Shown here: positions 9,403 to 17,405 of the stretch, piece after piece | Numbering within the stretch: position 1 is the stretch's first letter | Layout of the letters: every line of letters begins with the position of its first letter | Source: Companilactobacillus alimentarius DSM 20249 | Lineage (GTDB): Bacteria; Bacillota; Bacilli; Lactobacillales; Lactobacillaceae | NCBI RefSeq assembly: GCF_002849895.1 | Contig: NZ_CP018867.1 | Location: forward strand, 1,612,001 to 1,676,000 | DNA length: 64,000 nucleotides | Direction of reading: 5' to 3' | The notes under the pieces: generated by a model | What the model was told of the DNA's origin: nothing | Seen by the model: the letters and a program-made list of their open reading frames with translations, nothing else | The model's database searches: none | Translations under genes and position numbers: made by a program

Positions 9403-10182
9403 CTATTTTGGTGTTACGACGCTATGTAAATTATTTAACCAACTTGGAATTCCAATCTTGAATGCTTTAAGCATATTCACATCAAATCCTCTAAAGAATC
9501 CACTCAAAACGAATAAAGCTATAGTTGCAATAAGAATAATCTTGGTTAATTTAGTCCAGCCAATCTCATCAACACCTTTACCAACTAATATTCCTAAAAC
9601 AACACCAGGAACAGCATTACCCATAATCAGAGCAGCAATACCTCCAAAGACCGTTCCAAATAATCCTGAACGCCGGCCAGCATCAATGGCTGCTAGCCAG
9701 AATAGAATCGGCATAACCATATTGATCAAAGTATCAGCGGCAGGAACTAAAACCTTTACTGCTGTGACTTGTAATGAAGCGGGAATTGAGGCTGAAGTAA
9801 CATTCAAAAATGGAACTAAAATGGCACCTATAATTCCACTAACGATTCCCATCTTTTTAGGATTATGTACCGTTTCCTCAACCTTTTTATTTTTAAGTAA
9901 TAAAATACTTGCAGCCCAATTAGGAATAACACGATGTGTAATATCCTGTGTAAAGGCACCAGCACCAACTGTTGAGGCCCATGCATTGAAGAAGAATCCT
10001 AAACCGAATGAGAAATGTGATGCTGGATCTCCTTCAGCAGCATTCATTTCACCTAATGTTCTAAATGCACCTAGAGCTTGAACTGTGGGAGCATTGAACA
10101 TTCTGGCGGCACCAACACCAGTGGCAAATCCAACGGCCACACCAACAATAATGGATTCTATTAAAATTATTAGTATTTGCAT
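9403..10182 (-). CDS. DUF4311-family membrane protein, putative permease subunit
   Basis: A 259-residue polytopic membrane protein with 6-7 hydrophobic stretches. A conserved-looking polar stretch (residues 48-85: GEMNAAEGDPASHF, then VGAGAFTQDITHRVIPNW) has His and acidic residues that could line a substrate path. I recognise the family as DUF4311. The ATG overlaps the stop of DUF4312 (TAATG), so translation is coupled and fixed stoichiometry is likely. It sits beside DUF4310 in a catabolic operon with no recognisable PTS, ABC or MFS transporter, which makes it a strong candidate for the uptake channel. Function is not established. Confidence 0.8.
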   Translation of the reverse strand: MQILIILIESIIVGVAVGFATGVGAARMFNAPTVQALGAFRTLGEMNAAEGDPASHFSFGLGFFFNAWASTVGAGAFTQDITHRVIPNWAASILLLKNKKVEETVHNPKKMGIVSGIIGAILVPFLNVTSASIPASLQVTAVKVLVPAADTLINMVMPILFWLAAIDAGRRSGLFGTVFGGIAALIMGNAVPGVVLGILVGKGVDEIGWTKLTKIILIATIALFVLSGFFRGFDVNMLKAFKIGIPSWLNNLHSVVTPK

Positions 10183-10553
10183 TATTTATCGCCCCTTATT
10201 AGTTTCGCAAAGTCAGGTATATTTATATGATCCGGTGATGGTATCTCTTCATCTACAAAATCGATTGCCCTTAAATCAATAGCATTCAATTCAACATCTA
10301 TATTTAAAGCAATTTTATAGTTCACTCTAGTTCTCTTAAAAAAGAAGAAGAGAAATTTTTCTTGATAAGAAACCCGTTCAGCACTTAAAACATGCACATT
10401 TTTCGGAATAATTTGTAAAGTTACCTGACCTTCATCTTGAACAATTTCTTTACGAATGTTACTTAGTGCATTAGCAAAGGCTCTTTGTCTTGTTTCCCCT
10501 TCACCATAAACTCGAACTGTTTTTGTAATATAGTTGTTAATTTCTGAATCCAT
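10182..10553 (-). CDS. DUF4312-family soluble protein
   Basis: A 123-residue soluble protein of the DUF4312 family. Features are VYGEGETRQRAFANALSNI near the N-terminus and an aromatic-basic stretch KFLFFFFKRTR near residue 75; the rest looks alpha/beta. There is no membrane segment and no signal peptide. The start is ATG 10553 behind AGGTG; an in-frame GTG at 10562 is too close to the RBS. It is coupled to DUF4311 by a 1-nt overlap and probably works as a cytosolic partner of the two membrane proteins. The function is unknown. Confidence 0.75.
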   Translation of the reverse strand: MDSEINNYITKTVRVYGEGETRQRAFANALSNIRKEIVQDEGQVTLQIIPKNVHVLSAERVSYQEKFLFFFFKRTRVNYKIALNIDVELNAIDLRAIDFVDEEIPSPDHINIPDFAKLIRGDK

Positions 10554-10573
10554 ATCTTTCACCTACCAATAGA

Positions 10574-10936
10574 TTAAGCTTTCTCTGGATATTTCTTTGC
10601 AAATGTTTCTAACAACTTCTTACCTAACTCTTCTTTATCCATGAATCCAAATCCTAAAACGGTTTTTCCTTCTTGAATTGCAGTAATACCTTCCTGAATT
10701 GATCTCATTCCATGTCTTTCTGGATATCCATATTGAGTATTTGCTGTAATGGCACCAGCACCACCTGAACCGCAGAATGAAATTCCCATATCAGCTTGTT
10801 CATCGTGCATCACTTTTCCTAAACGCATGTCAGCACCCATTCCTGGGACAACAACCGCTTGTCCACCGGCTTCTTCAATACCTTTTGCTACTTTTTGTCC
10901 TTTACCCATTCTGTCTGCAATAACTACCTTAATCAT
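10574..10936 (-). CDS. SFCGS-family glycine-rich protein
   Basis: A 120-residue cytosolic protein named for its motif SFCGSGGAGA, with Cys55. The N-terminal half (MIKVVIADRMGKGQ, then GGQAVVVPGM) looks like an alternating beta/alpha fold; the C-terminal part has TVLGFGFMDKEELG. The Cys-Gly-x-Gly loop resembles the phosphocysteine loop of PTS EIIB proteins, and also the loops of RpiB/LacAB isomerases. Neither similarity proves function. It lies between a PRD regulator and DUF4312 with an AGGAGG RBS. It may be the soluble phosphocarrier-like part of the putative permease. Confidence 0.8.
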   Translation of the reverse strand: MIKVVIADRMGKGQKVAKGIEEAGGQAVVVPGMGADMRLGKVMHDEQADMGISFCGSGGAGAITANTQYGYPERHGMRSIQEGITAIQEGKTVLGFGFMDKEELGKKLLETFAKKYPEKA

Positions 10937-10948
10937 AATGAATTCCTC

Positions 10949-11296
10949 CTAATTATTTTCTATAGCGTTTTCAAAATGAATTGATAAAACTAATGGTTCT
11001 GATGGAGCTAAATTACCAATTCTTTCTGTAATATTTTTAGCTAGATCTAATGATTTATCTGAAACACCATTGAATAGTGCTTCATCAACTGGATCTAATG
11101 GATTATTATCCCTTGATCTCATTACCATTTCAGCGAGATGATTAGTCAATACAGTCAGTTGCAATTCAGTTAGTATGATTCCTCTTTTATGCATCTCGCC
11201 AAGAGTATATTTTAAAATATCTAGTGTTCCCTTTGGATATTTAGATTCCTTGATGATCTTACTTATCTCTGGAATATCCCATTTATTTTGCATCAT
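10949..11296 (-). CDS. Solo PRD-domain protein
   Basis: A 115-residue protein that consists mainly of one PTS regulation domain (PRD). Visible PRD features are LTELQLTVLTNHLAEMV, with the first conserved His, and EPLVLSIHFENAIEN, with the second. No DNA- or RNA-binding domain is present. I chose ATG 11296 because GGAAGAG precedes it and it starts 7 nt after the upstream small gene; the longer frame to 11362 overlaps that gene and lacks an RBS. PRDs are phosphorylated by HPr or EIIB, so this protein could link the PTS state to the operon's BglG-type regulator or to the permease. The role is inferred. Confidence 0.75.
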   Translation of the reverse strand: MMQNKWDIPEISKIIKESKYPKGTLDILKYTLGEMHKRGIILTELQLTVLTNHLAEMVMRSRDNNPLDPVDEALFNGVSDKSLDLAKNITERIGNLAPSEPLVLSIHFENAIENN

Positions 11297-11303
11297 ATTT
11301 TTA

Positions 11304-11498
11304 TCACTCTCTTCCACTGGGTAAATATGTATATTCAATAATCGCATTAATTTCTGATTCATTTATATTTAATTGATTTTTTTGAAATATTTCTTTAATC
11401 TTTTTTTTAAGTTTATCGTCAGTTGTCGGATTATCATTCTCTTCTTGATATTCTTCATTAAATTTTATCCGATGAACTACCATAAAAACATGTAACAT
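11304..11498 (-). CDS. Small protein of unknown function in the dga-like operon
   Basis: A 64-residue charged protein, rich in Lys, Glu and Asn, with no membrane segment. I do not recognise a family. The C-terminal half (KKIKEIFQKNQLNINESEIN) has a helix-turn pattern loosely like part of a PRD, but this is weak. It sits 16 nt after the BglG-type regulator and 7 nt before the solo PRD gene, in the same operon. RBS support is modest (GAG at 8 nt). It could be a real small accessory protein or a decayed second PRD. Confidence 0.45.
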   Translation of the reverse strand: MLHVFMVVHRIKFNEEYQEENDNPTTDDKLKKKIKEIFQKNQLNINESEINAIIEYTYLPSGRE

Positions 11499-11514
11499 AA
11501 AAGCATCTCTATAG

Positions 11515-13173
11515 TCATCTGGAATACTTTTTTTTTAATAGTTTATAAAGATCTTCATAAACTGCAAACATTGTCATAATCAAATCCTTGGAAAAATTCT
11601 TCAATGTTAAATTTTCCTTTAAAGAATTAGGTAATATATTTTGACGAGATTCCAATTGAATACCATCAGAATTTTTGGTTAATATTTCAGCAATCGTATT
11701 TCTTATTTTTGCTATGTCACTGTCGGTTGGTAAAGGATTAACTTGTATCAATGGTGAATTAATACCCTTTAAATCAAAAATACTAATTACTAAATCCGGT
11801 TTAATTTTATTTATCTGACGTTTAGCCGCAATAAAAGATGTAAAGCCTGCGATTTCAATATTAGGAATATTTTCTTCAATCTTTTGTTGAATCAAATTAG
11901 TAACACCTAAACCTGTAGAACAAACGTAAACAACTCTAACCTTTCGTTCATGAGTCTGAATCCTTTGTTCGGAAACCATAAAATGTAAAGCAAGAAACGA
12001 TACAAAGGAATCATTAACAATAGCTGGATTATTTGAAACTTCTCTTGTACAAACGTCGTATAAGGCACTAAATAATTTGGGATAATTTTGTTTAATATCA
12101 TTAACAAAGGGATTATATTCATTAGTAAATTTGTATTTTCCATTCAATTTACTAATTAAATGTGATAAAAGACTGTCGAATAATTGTTTATCCTCATAAA
12201 AAGGTAAATCTATTTTTTTACTAACTGCATCGATGATTCTCTTAGTAATACCGGCTAAATTATTATCCTCTTGAAGCCCCTGTCCCCCATTTATTACATA
12301 AAGGTACTCATCCTGATACAAAGGAAAATCATATTCATCGAACATATTTTGGAAAAGTTCCGTATCAAATGAATCTAATGTTGATTCATTCACACTAAGT
12401 TCTTGATAACTATTAATTGGATGATTAATACTTAATCTGGCAATTGCGATTGCTAATCGACAAGATATCGTTAAAATATCGTTGTAATCAAGATCTGCTG
12501 AACTTTTTTCAATAAGTTTTCCAGTTTGAATCAATACTCTTTTGAAAATATATTCAAATTCAACATTTAATCCTAATAAAAGTCCCGTAACTTCCTCTGA
12601 ATTCAGTTGTAACAAATGAATAACTGAATAAATGTCAAAATTAGAAATAACCTCTTGCAAGGATGACTCTAGATACGACCTTAAATTAAATTCATTTCCG
12701 TCTAACTGATAACCATAGAAATCCTTGTGTACTAATCTAATATTGAAATTACTTAATTTATTACGTACTCTTTCCAAATCATTGAGTATTGTGGTTTCAC
12801 TAACATGAAGCTTATTTTCTAATTGCTGTAACGTTACAGATTGATCTGTCAGTGATAATAAAAATACAATTTGCAGAGATCTTTTCTTAGGAGCGGGACA
12901 ATATTCAAACCCCGTTTGTCCCAGAAGCCTTTTTCTAATAATTTCTTTTACTTTACCGTCTCCTTTCAACCAAACGCCGACATGAGGTTTAGTTTCAAAA
13001 ACTTGTAAATTTTCACTACAAAGCCAATCTCTTATGTCTTTAAAATCATATTTAATGGTACGAACACTTACTGAATAAACCTCTGAAAGTTTTTGAACGG
13101 TTATGGCCTTATCTTGATTGAGTAATAGATAAATTATTTTGATTTCCCTATCAGTTAATTGCACTATTTTCAC
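11515..13173 (-). CDS. BglG/MtlR-type PRD regulator with EIIB domain
   Basis: A 552-residue regulator. The N-terminus has two helix-turn-helix segments of the Mga/HTH_11 type (about residues 1-70 and 85-150), followed by PRD domains (about 180-400) and an EIIB-Gat-like domain with VRVVYVCSTGLGVTNLI (Cys near 412). No EIIA domain follows. Such proteins are transcription activators controlled by PTS phosphorylation. As first gene of the operon it probably activates its own promoter region in 13174-13504. PTS-dependent control of an operon without a recognisable PTS permease supports the idea that the DUF4310-4312/SFCGS unit is PTS-linked. Confidence 0.85.
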   Translation of the reverse strand: MKIVQLTDREIKIIYLLLNQDKAITVQKLSEVYSVSVRTIKYDFKDIRDWLCSENLQVFETKPHVGVWLKGDGKVKEIIRKRLLGQTGFEYCPAPKKRSLQIVFLLSLTDQSVTLQQLENKLHVSETTILNDLERVRNKLSNFNIRLVHKDFYGYQLDGNEFNLRSYLESSLQEVISNFDIYSVIHLLQLNSEEVTGLLLGLNVEFEYIFKRVLIQTGKLIEKSSADLDYNDILTISCRLAIAIARLSINHPINSYQELSVNESTLDSFDTELFQNMFDEYDFPLYQDEYLYVINGGQGLQEDNNLAGITKRIIDAVSKKIDLPFYEDKQLFDSLLSHLISKLNGKYKFTNEYNPFVNDIKQNYPKLFSALYDVCTREVSNNPAIVNDSFVSFLALHFMVSEQRIQTHERKVRVVYVCSTGLGVTNLIQQKIEENIPNIEIAGFTSFIAAKRQINKIKPDLVISIFDLKGINSPLIQVNPLPTDSDIAKIRNTIAEILTKNSDGIQLESRQNILPNSLKENLTLKNFSKDLIMTMFAVYEDLYKLLKKKYSR

Positions 13174-13217
13174 TCCTAATTATCTTTTTCCTCAAGTCCC
13201 TTCTTACAGTTCATATG

Positions 13218-13231
13218 TTAAAACGCTTACA
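13218..13231. promoter_or_regulatory. cre site upstream of the dga-like operon
   Basis: TTAAAACGCTTACA matches TGWAANCGNTNWCA at 13 of 14 positions. It is 45 bp upstream of the regulator gene, so the whole ten-gene operon should be under CcpA control. The rest of the 330-bp gap (13174-13504) holds AT-rich promoter-like sequence and the terminator at 13372-13425; no other gene is visible. Confidence 0.75.
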
Positions 13232-13371
13232 TTAATAGAACAACAGTTAATTTATGCACCATAATTAGTGCAAAATATACTTTTCGGTACATCAATTATT
13301 ATTTTCATATAGCAAAACCAATCACTTCAAGCAGAGTAACCTTTCATTTGACATATACCAATTATTGCAAT

Positions 13372-13425
13372 AAAAAAAAACATATTGAAAACGATGAAAA
13401 AATAATCGCTTTTAAATATGTTTTT
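13372..13425 (-). terminator. Terminator of the rpiR-acetyltransferase unit
   Basis: On the minus strand a long imperfect stem (arms near 13381-13395 and 13406-13422, ends ACATAT/ATATGT) is followed by about nine T residues. It separates the upstream acetyltransferase gene from the dga-like operon. Confidence 0.8.
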
Positions 13426-13504
13426 GTAAATTTGTATAAATCAATCGATTTAGGATTATAAAACTAAGCACTTCACTTTTTTAGATCTCTTCATATTAAT
13501 ATTT

Positions 13505-14674
13505 TTAGAATTCACCCAAAAAGTGAGATATTTCTTTTTCTGTAGTTAAATTAATTAAATCATTCAATGGAGTTCCCTTAGTTGGTTCTAAATATTGAAT
13601 TAATTGTCTTTTATTCAATGGTCCCAAAAAAATAGTAGATAGTTGATTAGGTGTTAACACCTGACTGTTCTCAATTCCTCTTTCAAATTTCAAACCTTTT
13701 GAACTCAATAAATAGGTGCCACTATTCCAATTAGCTGTATTATCTTTAATAGAAAATTCTATCTCAGATGAAATATTTATTTTCTTTATTGCAATGTCTA
13801 AAAATTTTTTTACATCAACAATTCTTATCATAGTATCCAAATAAATATCTTGTTCTATTCTAGGATCATGAAAATCAAAACTAAGGTTATGATTCATAGT
13901 AGATATACCTTCAATAGTAAATATATTGGATTTATGAGATTCTAGGAACCACCATAATTGTTTTCTTACCTTATTGGAATTATAAATAAAATCTATAATC
14001 CTAAGGGTTGTATTACTCTTTATATAACTTATAAATCCGACATACTTGTCATTTTCAAGAGCAAAACAATAATTCAAATTAGGATATTGATTCCAATGCC
14101 GACGCCACCACAATTCATTTCTTATCTGCATACCATTGGTTGATTTTGCCATAGTATCATAAACATTTTTAATATTATGAATATCCAATTTACTTATTTC
14201 TTCAGGAATCTTACGAATTATAGCTACTGATTTATCTCTAGTGAATTCAGGATATTTATCTTTATTTACTCGATAATTTATTCTTTCAGTATATAAATCA
14301 AAACCAAATTTACGGTAAAATTCGGGTGAGAATGGCTGTAATATGGCTAATGCCTGATGATTACATTTTGCGGTTTTTAAACTCTCTAACATTAACTGGG
14401 TGGCAATGCCTTGCTCTCGATTTTCAGGATAAACACCAACATGATTTATTCCAGCAGTAGGAATGATTTCTCCATAATAATTTATTAAAATAGGCAAATT
14501 GAGTATTTGTCCTATTAATTTTCCTTCAGAAAAAGCCCCAATTTTATTGGCCATACCTAATAAATGTTGATAATCGTTAGACTTTTGTGTAGTAAAGTCA
14601 GAATGAAAAACATATTTCCTTAAAGCAACAGATTGTTCCAAATCTTTTCCTTCAGTAAAATGTTTTATGAACAT
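13505..14674 (-). CDS. Eis-like GNAT acetyltransferase
   Basis: A 389-residue protein of the Eis type: an N-terminal GNAT domain with the acetyl-CoA loop VGVYPENREQGIATQLM (about 78-95), a second GNAT-like region, and a C-terminal SCP2-like domain (about 290-389). Eis enzymes acetylate amines on aminoglycosides, peptides or cell-wall precursors; the substrate here is unknown. It is 13 nt after an RpiR-type regulator and belongs to the peptidoglycan-sugar cluster, so an amino-sugar or muropeptide substrate is possible but unproven. RBS AGGAGA is present. Confidence 0.82.
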   Translation of the reverse strand: MFIKHFTEGKDLEQSVALRKYVFHSDFTTQKSNDYQHLLGMANKIGAFSEGKLIGQILNLPILINYYGEIIPTAGINHVGVYPENREQGIATQLMLESLKTAKCNHQALAILQPFSPEFYRKFGFDLYTERINYRVNKDKYPEFTRDKSVAIIRKIPEEISKLDIHNIKNVYDTMAKSTNGMQIRNELWWRRHWNQYPNLNYCFALENDKYVGFISYIKSNTTLRIIDFIYNSNKVRKQLWWFLESHKSNIFTIEGISTMNHNLSFDFHDPRIEQDIYLDTMIRIVDVKKFLDIAIKKINISSEIEFSIKDNTANWNSGTYLLSSKGLKFERGIENSQVLTPNQLSTIFLGPLNKRQLIQYLEPTKGTPLNDLINLTTEKEISHFLGEF

Positions 14675-14687
14675 ACTATCTATTCTC

Positions 14688-15548
14688 CTATAATTTAAAA
14701 TGTTTTTTATAGTCTTTTACAATTGATTTAGAGGACGTAATAGCTTCGAAACTACGATTAAAATCGCGACTAAAATACAAGTATAATATGGTATCAATCA
14801 CATAAAACTGACCAGTTATAGAGTTTGTAGCCCCGACTCGGACATCGGGTTCCATAGGTTTACAAGTTTTAAGCGCTATATTCGATAATTTAGATAATTT
14901 GTTCTGGCCAAACATAGTTAACGTTATACAAAATAACTTTTTTACCTTCGCATATTGAGCTACATAAACGATTTCTGGTGTTTCTCCAGAATTAGAGATA
15001 AGCCACAAAGTATCACCCTCAGATGAATTACTCAACTCTGCCAAAAAAACATTTAAGTCACGTCCAACTATGACGTGAAAACCTATTCTTGACCATTTTT
15101 GATGAATATTTTCAGCAGCTAATGCTGAGGCCCCTATACCAAAGACATATAATGTTCTAGTTTTTAATAATCTTTTTACAGTGTTTTCACAGTCTGTTTC
15201 TTTTAATAGATCCTTAGTTTGTCGAATATTTTTAATTTCATTTTCAGCTAACTTATCATCTATCGATTTAAATGATTCATTTGCCTTAATATCAAGCTTA
15301 CGTTCTGTTTCATTATCCTGACCCACTAAATCCATTGAAATCATTATCTTCATTGTGGTAAAAGAATTAATATCTAATTTTTTTACCATTCTTACAATAG
15401 TAGCAGAACTGGAGCCAGAAGCCTTCGCTAATTGCTCTACATTAGATTTAACGGTCTCCTCTTGATGCTTAACAATATAATTTGCAACCTTCTTTTCTGC
15501 AGTCGTTAAATCCTTTTGTACTGAATCCACTCTTGTTTTAAAATTCAT
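14688..15548 (-). CDS. RpiR/MurR-family transcriptional regulator
   Basis: A 286-residue RpiR-type regulator: an N-terminal helix-turn-helix (about residues 1-77, VEQLAKASGSSSATIVRMVKK) and a C-terminal SIS sugar-phosphate-binding domain (about 125-260, YVFGIGASALAAENIHQKW). It probably senses MurNAc-6-phosphate or a related amino-sugar phosphate, as MurR does, and controls the surrounding salvage genes. RBS GGAGG precedes the ATG. A strong terminator lies between it and the upstream small membrane protein gene with little room for a promoter, so its expression probably depends on read-through. Confidence 0.88.
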   Translation of the reverse strand: MNFKTRVDSVQKDLTTAEKKVANYIVKHQEETVKSNVEQLAKASGSSSATIVRMVKKLDINSFTTMKIMISMDLVGQDNETERKLDIKANESFKSIDDKLAENEIKNIRQTKDLLKETDCENTVKRLLKTRTLYVFGIGASALAAENIHQKWSRIGFHVIVGRDLNVFLAELSNSSEGDTLWLISNSGETPEIVYVAQYAKVKKLFCITLTMFGQNKLSKLSNIALKTCKPMEPDVRVGATNSITGQFYVIDTILYLYFSRDFNRSFEAITSSKSIVKDYKKHFKL

Positions 15549-15561
15549 AATTCTCCTCCTC

Positions 15562-15606
15562 GAAAAAAAGAAAGAGAAACTCTGATAAACTTATCAGAGA
15601 CTTCTC
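15562..15606 (-). terminator. Internal terminator upstream of rpiR
   Basis: A perfect 9-bp stem CTCTGATAA/TTATCAGAG, extended by GAGAA/TTCTC, is followed on the minus strand by TTTCTCTTTCTTTTTTT. The next gene's RBS starts immediately after, so this acts as a partial terminator or attenuator inside the cluster. Confidence 0.8.
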
Positions 15607-15624
15607 CATACGTTAATCGACTAT

Positions 15625-15951
15625 TCAATGGTTATGTTTTTTATTTAATTCTTGGATTTTACGAGTACGATCAGCTATCCAGCCTTTTCCCTTCCCAGCC
15701 AAATACAATTTATAATTACGTGTAAATGCCATAAAGAAAACAATTGTTCCAAACATAAAAATAACTTGAACGAAAATCAAAGCTATTTGATTGTGTATTG
15801 TTATGGTACCAATTATCAAAAGAATAAAGCTCAATAAACCTACACACATACTCCATATTTGATGTCCATGTTTATAAACTTCATTCACCATTTCATAGGC
15901 AATAATGAATAGAACAGCCAAAACCATAAACAAAGTAATCACGTATGTCAT
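15625..15951 (-). CDS. Small four-helix membrane protein, unknown function
   Basis: A 108-residue membrane protein with three to four hydrophobic helices (about 4-20, 33-52, 54-76) and a basic cytosolic tail ending GWIADRTRKIQELNKKHNH. I do not recognise a family. It follows the NamZ-like gene by 12 nt with AAGGATG as RBS and is the last gene before the internal terminator. Co-transcription with the EIIC and the muramidase suggests a part in uptake or handling of muropeptide sugars; nothing more can be said from the sequence. Confidence 0.65.
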   Translation of the reverse strand: MTYVITLFMVLAVLFIIAYEMVNEVYKHGHQIWSMCVGLLSFILLIIGTITIHNQIALIFVQVIFMFGTIVFFMAFTRNYKLYLAGKGKGWIADRTRKIQELNKKHNH

Positions 15952-15963
15952 TTTTTCATCCTT

Positions 15964-17109
15964 TCAATACAACAAATATTCACTTACACTATTTGCAAAA
16001 TTCATATTTATATTACTATTTTCTTTTAGAAGATTATCTAGGTCTTGCGTACTTCTCATTTGTTTACCCGACAAATATTCAATAAAGCGATGATCTGTTC
16101 CAATTGCTGGTGAAACCAAATCAAAGGTAAATTTATCCGGATACAAATGAACTAAGGTTCTCAATATTCCATAGCCTAGTGAAAGTGCATCAAAATTATC
16201 ATTTTTAATATGTATTTGAATACCCTGGCAAATTTTTCTTTCATATTTAGAGGTCAGTGGTTCAAACCACACTGGCTGAAAGCCTAAAGAATCATTCTGA
16301 CCACATTCTTCAGCTAACGAAGATGACAATTCCTTTGCGTTAATCCAAGGAGCGCCAAATTGTTCAAAAGGTCTGACTGTTCCCCTTCCCTCAGAAACAT
16401 TCGTTCCTTCAAGGAAACATAATCCGGGATAAAATTTTAATGCATCAAAAGTTGGTAAATTTGGAGATGGTGAAATCCATGGCAAACAATTTTTTTTGAC
16501 ATCTAACGAACTATCCCAGCCAGATAATCGACTAATATATAATTTCAAACTAAGAGACTGATCATCTCTTATCCAAATTGCAAGTTCTCCAATTGTCATA
16601 CCATAACGATTAGGTAATTCTAACAGACCTACAAAAGAGAAATAATCTGAAGTCAATATGTCTCCCAATGGTTGCTCCCTACCTAAGGGAAGTGGCCTAT
16701 CCATCACAACAATTGGAACATTAACATTTGCAGCAACTTGCATCACGTTTAATAGAGTGTAGATATAAGTGTAATATCTTACTCCAATATCTTGAATATC
16801 GAAGACTATAATATCAATACCAGACAACTCACTAACCGTTGGAGCTCTATGATTTCCATATAAACTGACAACTTCTAAATCTAAATCCTTATCAAAATAA
16901 CTATCAACACTCTCACCAGCTGCAGCTACTCCATATAGCCCATGTTCAGGTGTAAATATCTTAACAACTTTACCAAACAGATTTAATTGCTCTGCACTAG
17001 ACTTAAAATTTGAAGTTACTCCAGTAAAATTCGTAACTAATCCTATTTTTCTATTACTTACTAAATTCTTATACTCTGATACATTTTCAATTCCTAATTT
17101 CATAATCAT
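15964..17109 (-). CDS. namZ: NamZ-like exo-beta-N-acetylmuramidase, no signal peptide
   Basis: A 381-residue protein of the former DUF1343 family. Recognisable segments are KIGLVTNFTGVT, FTPEHGLYG, FDIQDIGVRYYTYIYTL, MDRPLPLG and FLEGTNVSEGRGT. B. subtilis NamZ releases terminal MurNAc from peptidoglycan fragments and is secreted. This protein starts directly with the catalytic domain and has no signal peptide or membrane anchor, so it should act on sugars already inside the cell. It starts 2 nt after the acylphosphatase-like gene without its own RBS, suggesting translational coupling. The family call is firm; the intracellular role is inferred. Confidence 0.88.
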   Translation of the reverse strand: MIMKLGIENVSEYKNLVSNRKIGLVTNFTGVTSNFKSSAEQLNLFGKVVKIFTPEHGLYGVAAAGESVDSYFDKDLDLEVVSLYGNHRAPTVSELSGIDIIVFDIQDIGVRYYTYIYTLLNVMQVAANVNVPIVVMDRPLPLGREQPLGDILTSDYFSFVGLLELPNRYGMTIGELAIWIRDDQSLSLKLYISRLSGWDSSLDVKKNCLPWISPSPNLPTFDALKFYPGLCFLEGTNVSEGRGTVRPFEQFGAPWINAKELSSSLAEECGQNDSLGFQPVWFEPLTSKYERKICQGIQIHIKNDNFDALSLGYGILRTLVHLYPDKFTFDLVSPAIGTDHRFIEYLSGKQMRSTQDLDNLLKENSNINMNFANSVSEYLLY

Positions 17110-17111
17110 GA

Positions 17112-17375
17112 TTAACCAATACGAAATATTTTTTCAGTAACTTCTGGGATCTCTTCTGCATCTACGTGATCCACACTATAAAATTGGTTTCCAGCTGAGA
17201 GTTCTTTTATAAACTGATTGATCTTACTCTCATTACCTTGAACCTCAACTAAAATTGTTCCTTCAGGTCCACGGGCAGATATACCTGTTAAATTCAATTG
17301 CATTGCAACCCTTTGCGCAACGTATTTAACTCCACCTTCTGAAAGTTTCCCATGAAATGTTAATTTTTTACGCAT
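17112..17375 (-). CDS. Acylphosphatase-like protein lacking catalytic residues
   Basis: An 87-residue acylphosphatase-fold protein. The pattern is clear (YVAQRVAMQLNLTGISARGP, then GTILVEVQGNESKINQFIKEL), but the catalytic arginine of the GFR loop is lysine (GGVK) and the catalytic asparagine of GWVxN is missing (TGISAR). It is therefore probably not an active acylphosphatase and may bind a phosphorylated sugar or a partner protein. It lies between EIIC and NamZ in one operon, with AGGAGG upstream. Fold call is good; function is open. Confidence 0.75.
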   Translation of the reverse strand: MRKKLTFHGKLSEGGVKYVAQRVAMQLNLTGISARGPEGTILVEVQGNESKINQFIKELSAGNQFYSVDHVDAEEIPEVTEKIFRIG

Positions 17376-17405
17376 TGCTCGGTTTCCTCCTACAAAATAA
17401 CTAAA

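Noticed and set aside
9458..10081. Long open frame on the plus strand opposite DUF4311 (207 codons)
   Set aside because: It is a shadow of the membrane protein gene: no RBS, odd Pro/Thr/Asn composition, and the opposite frame has clear family features and coupling.
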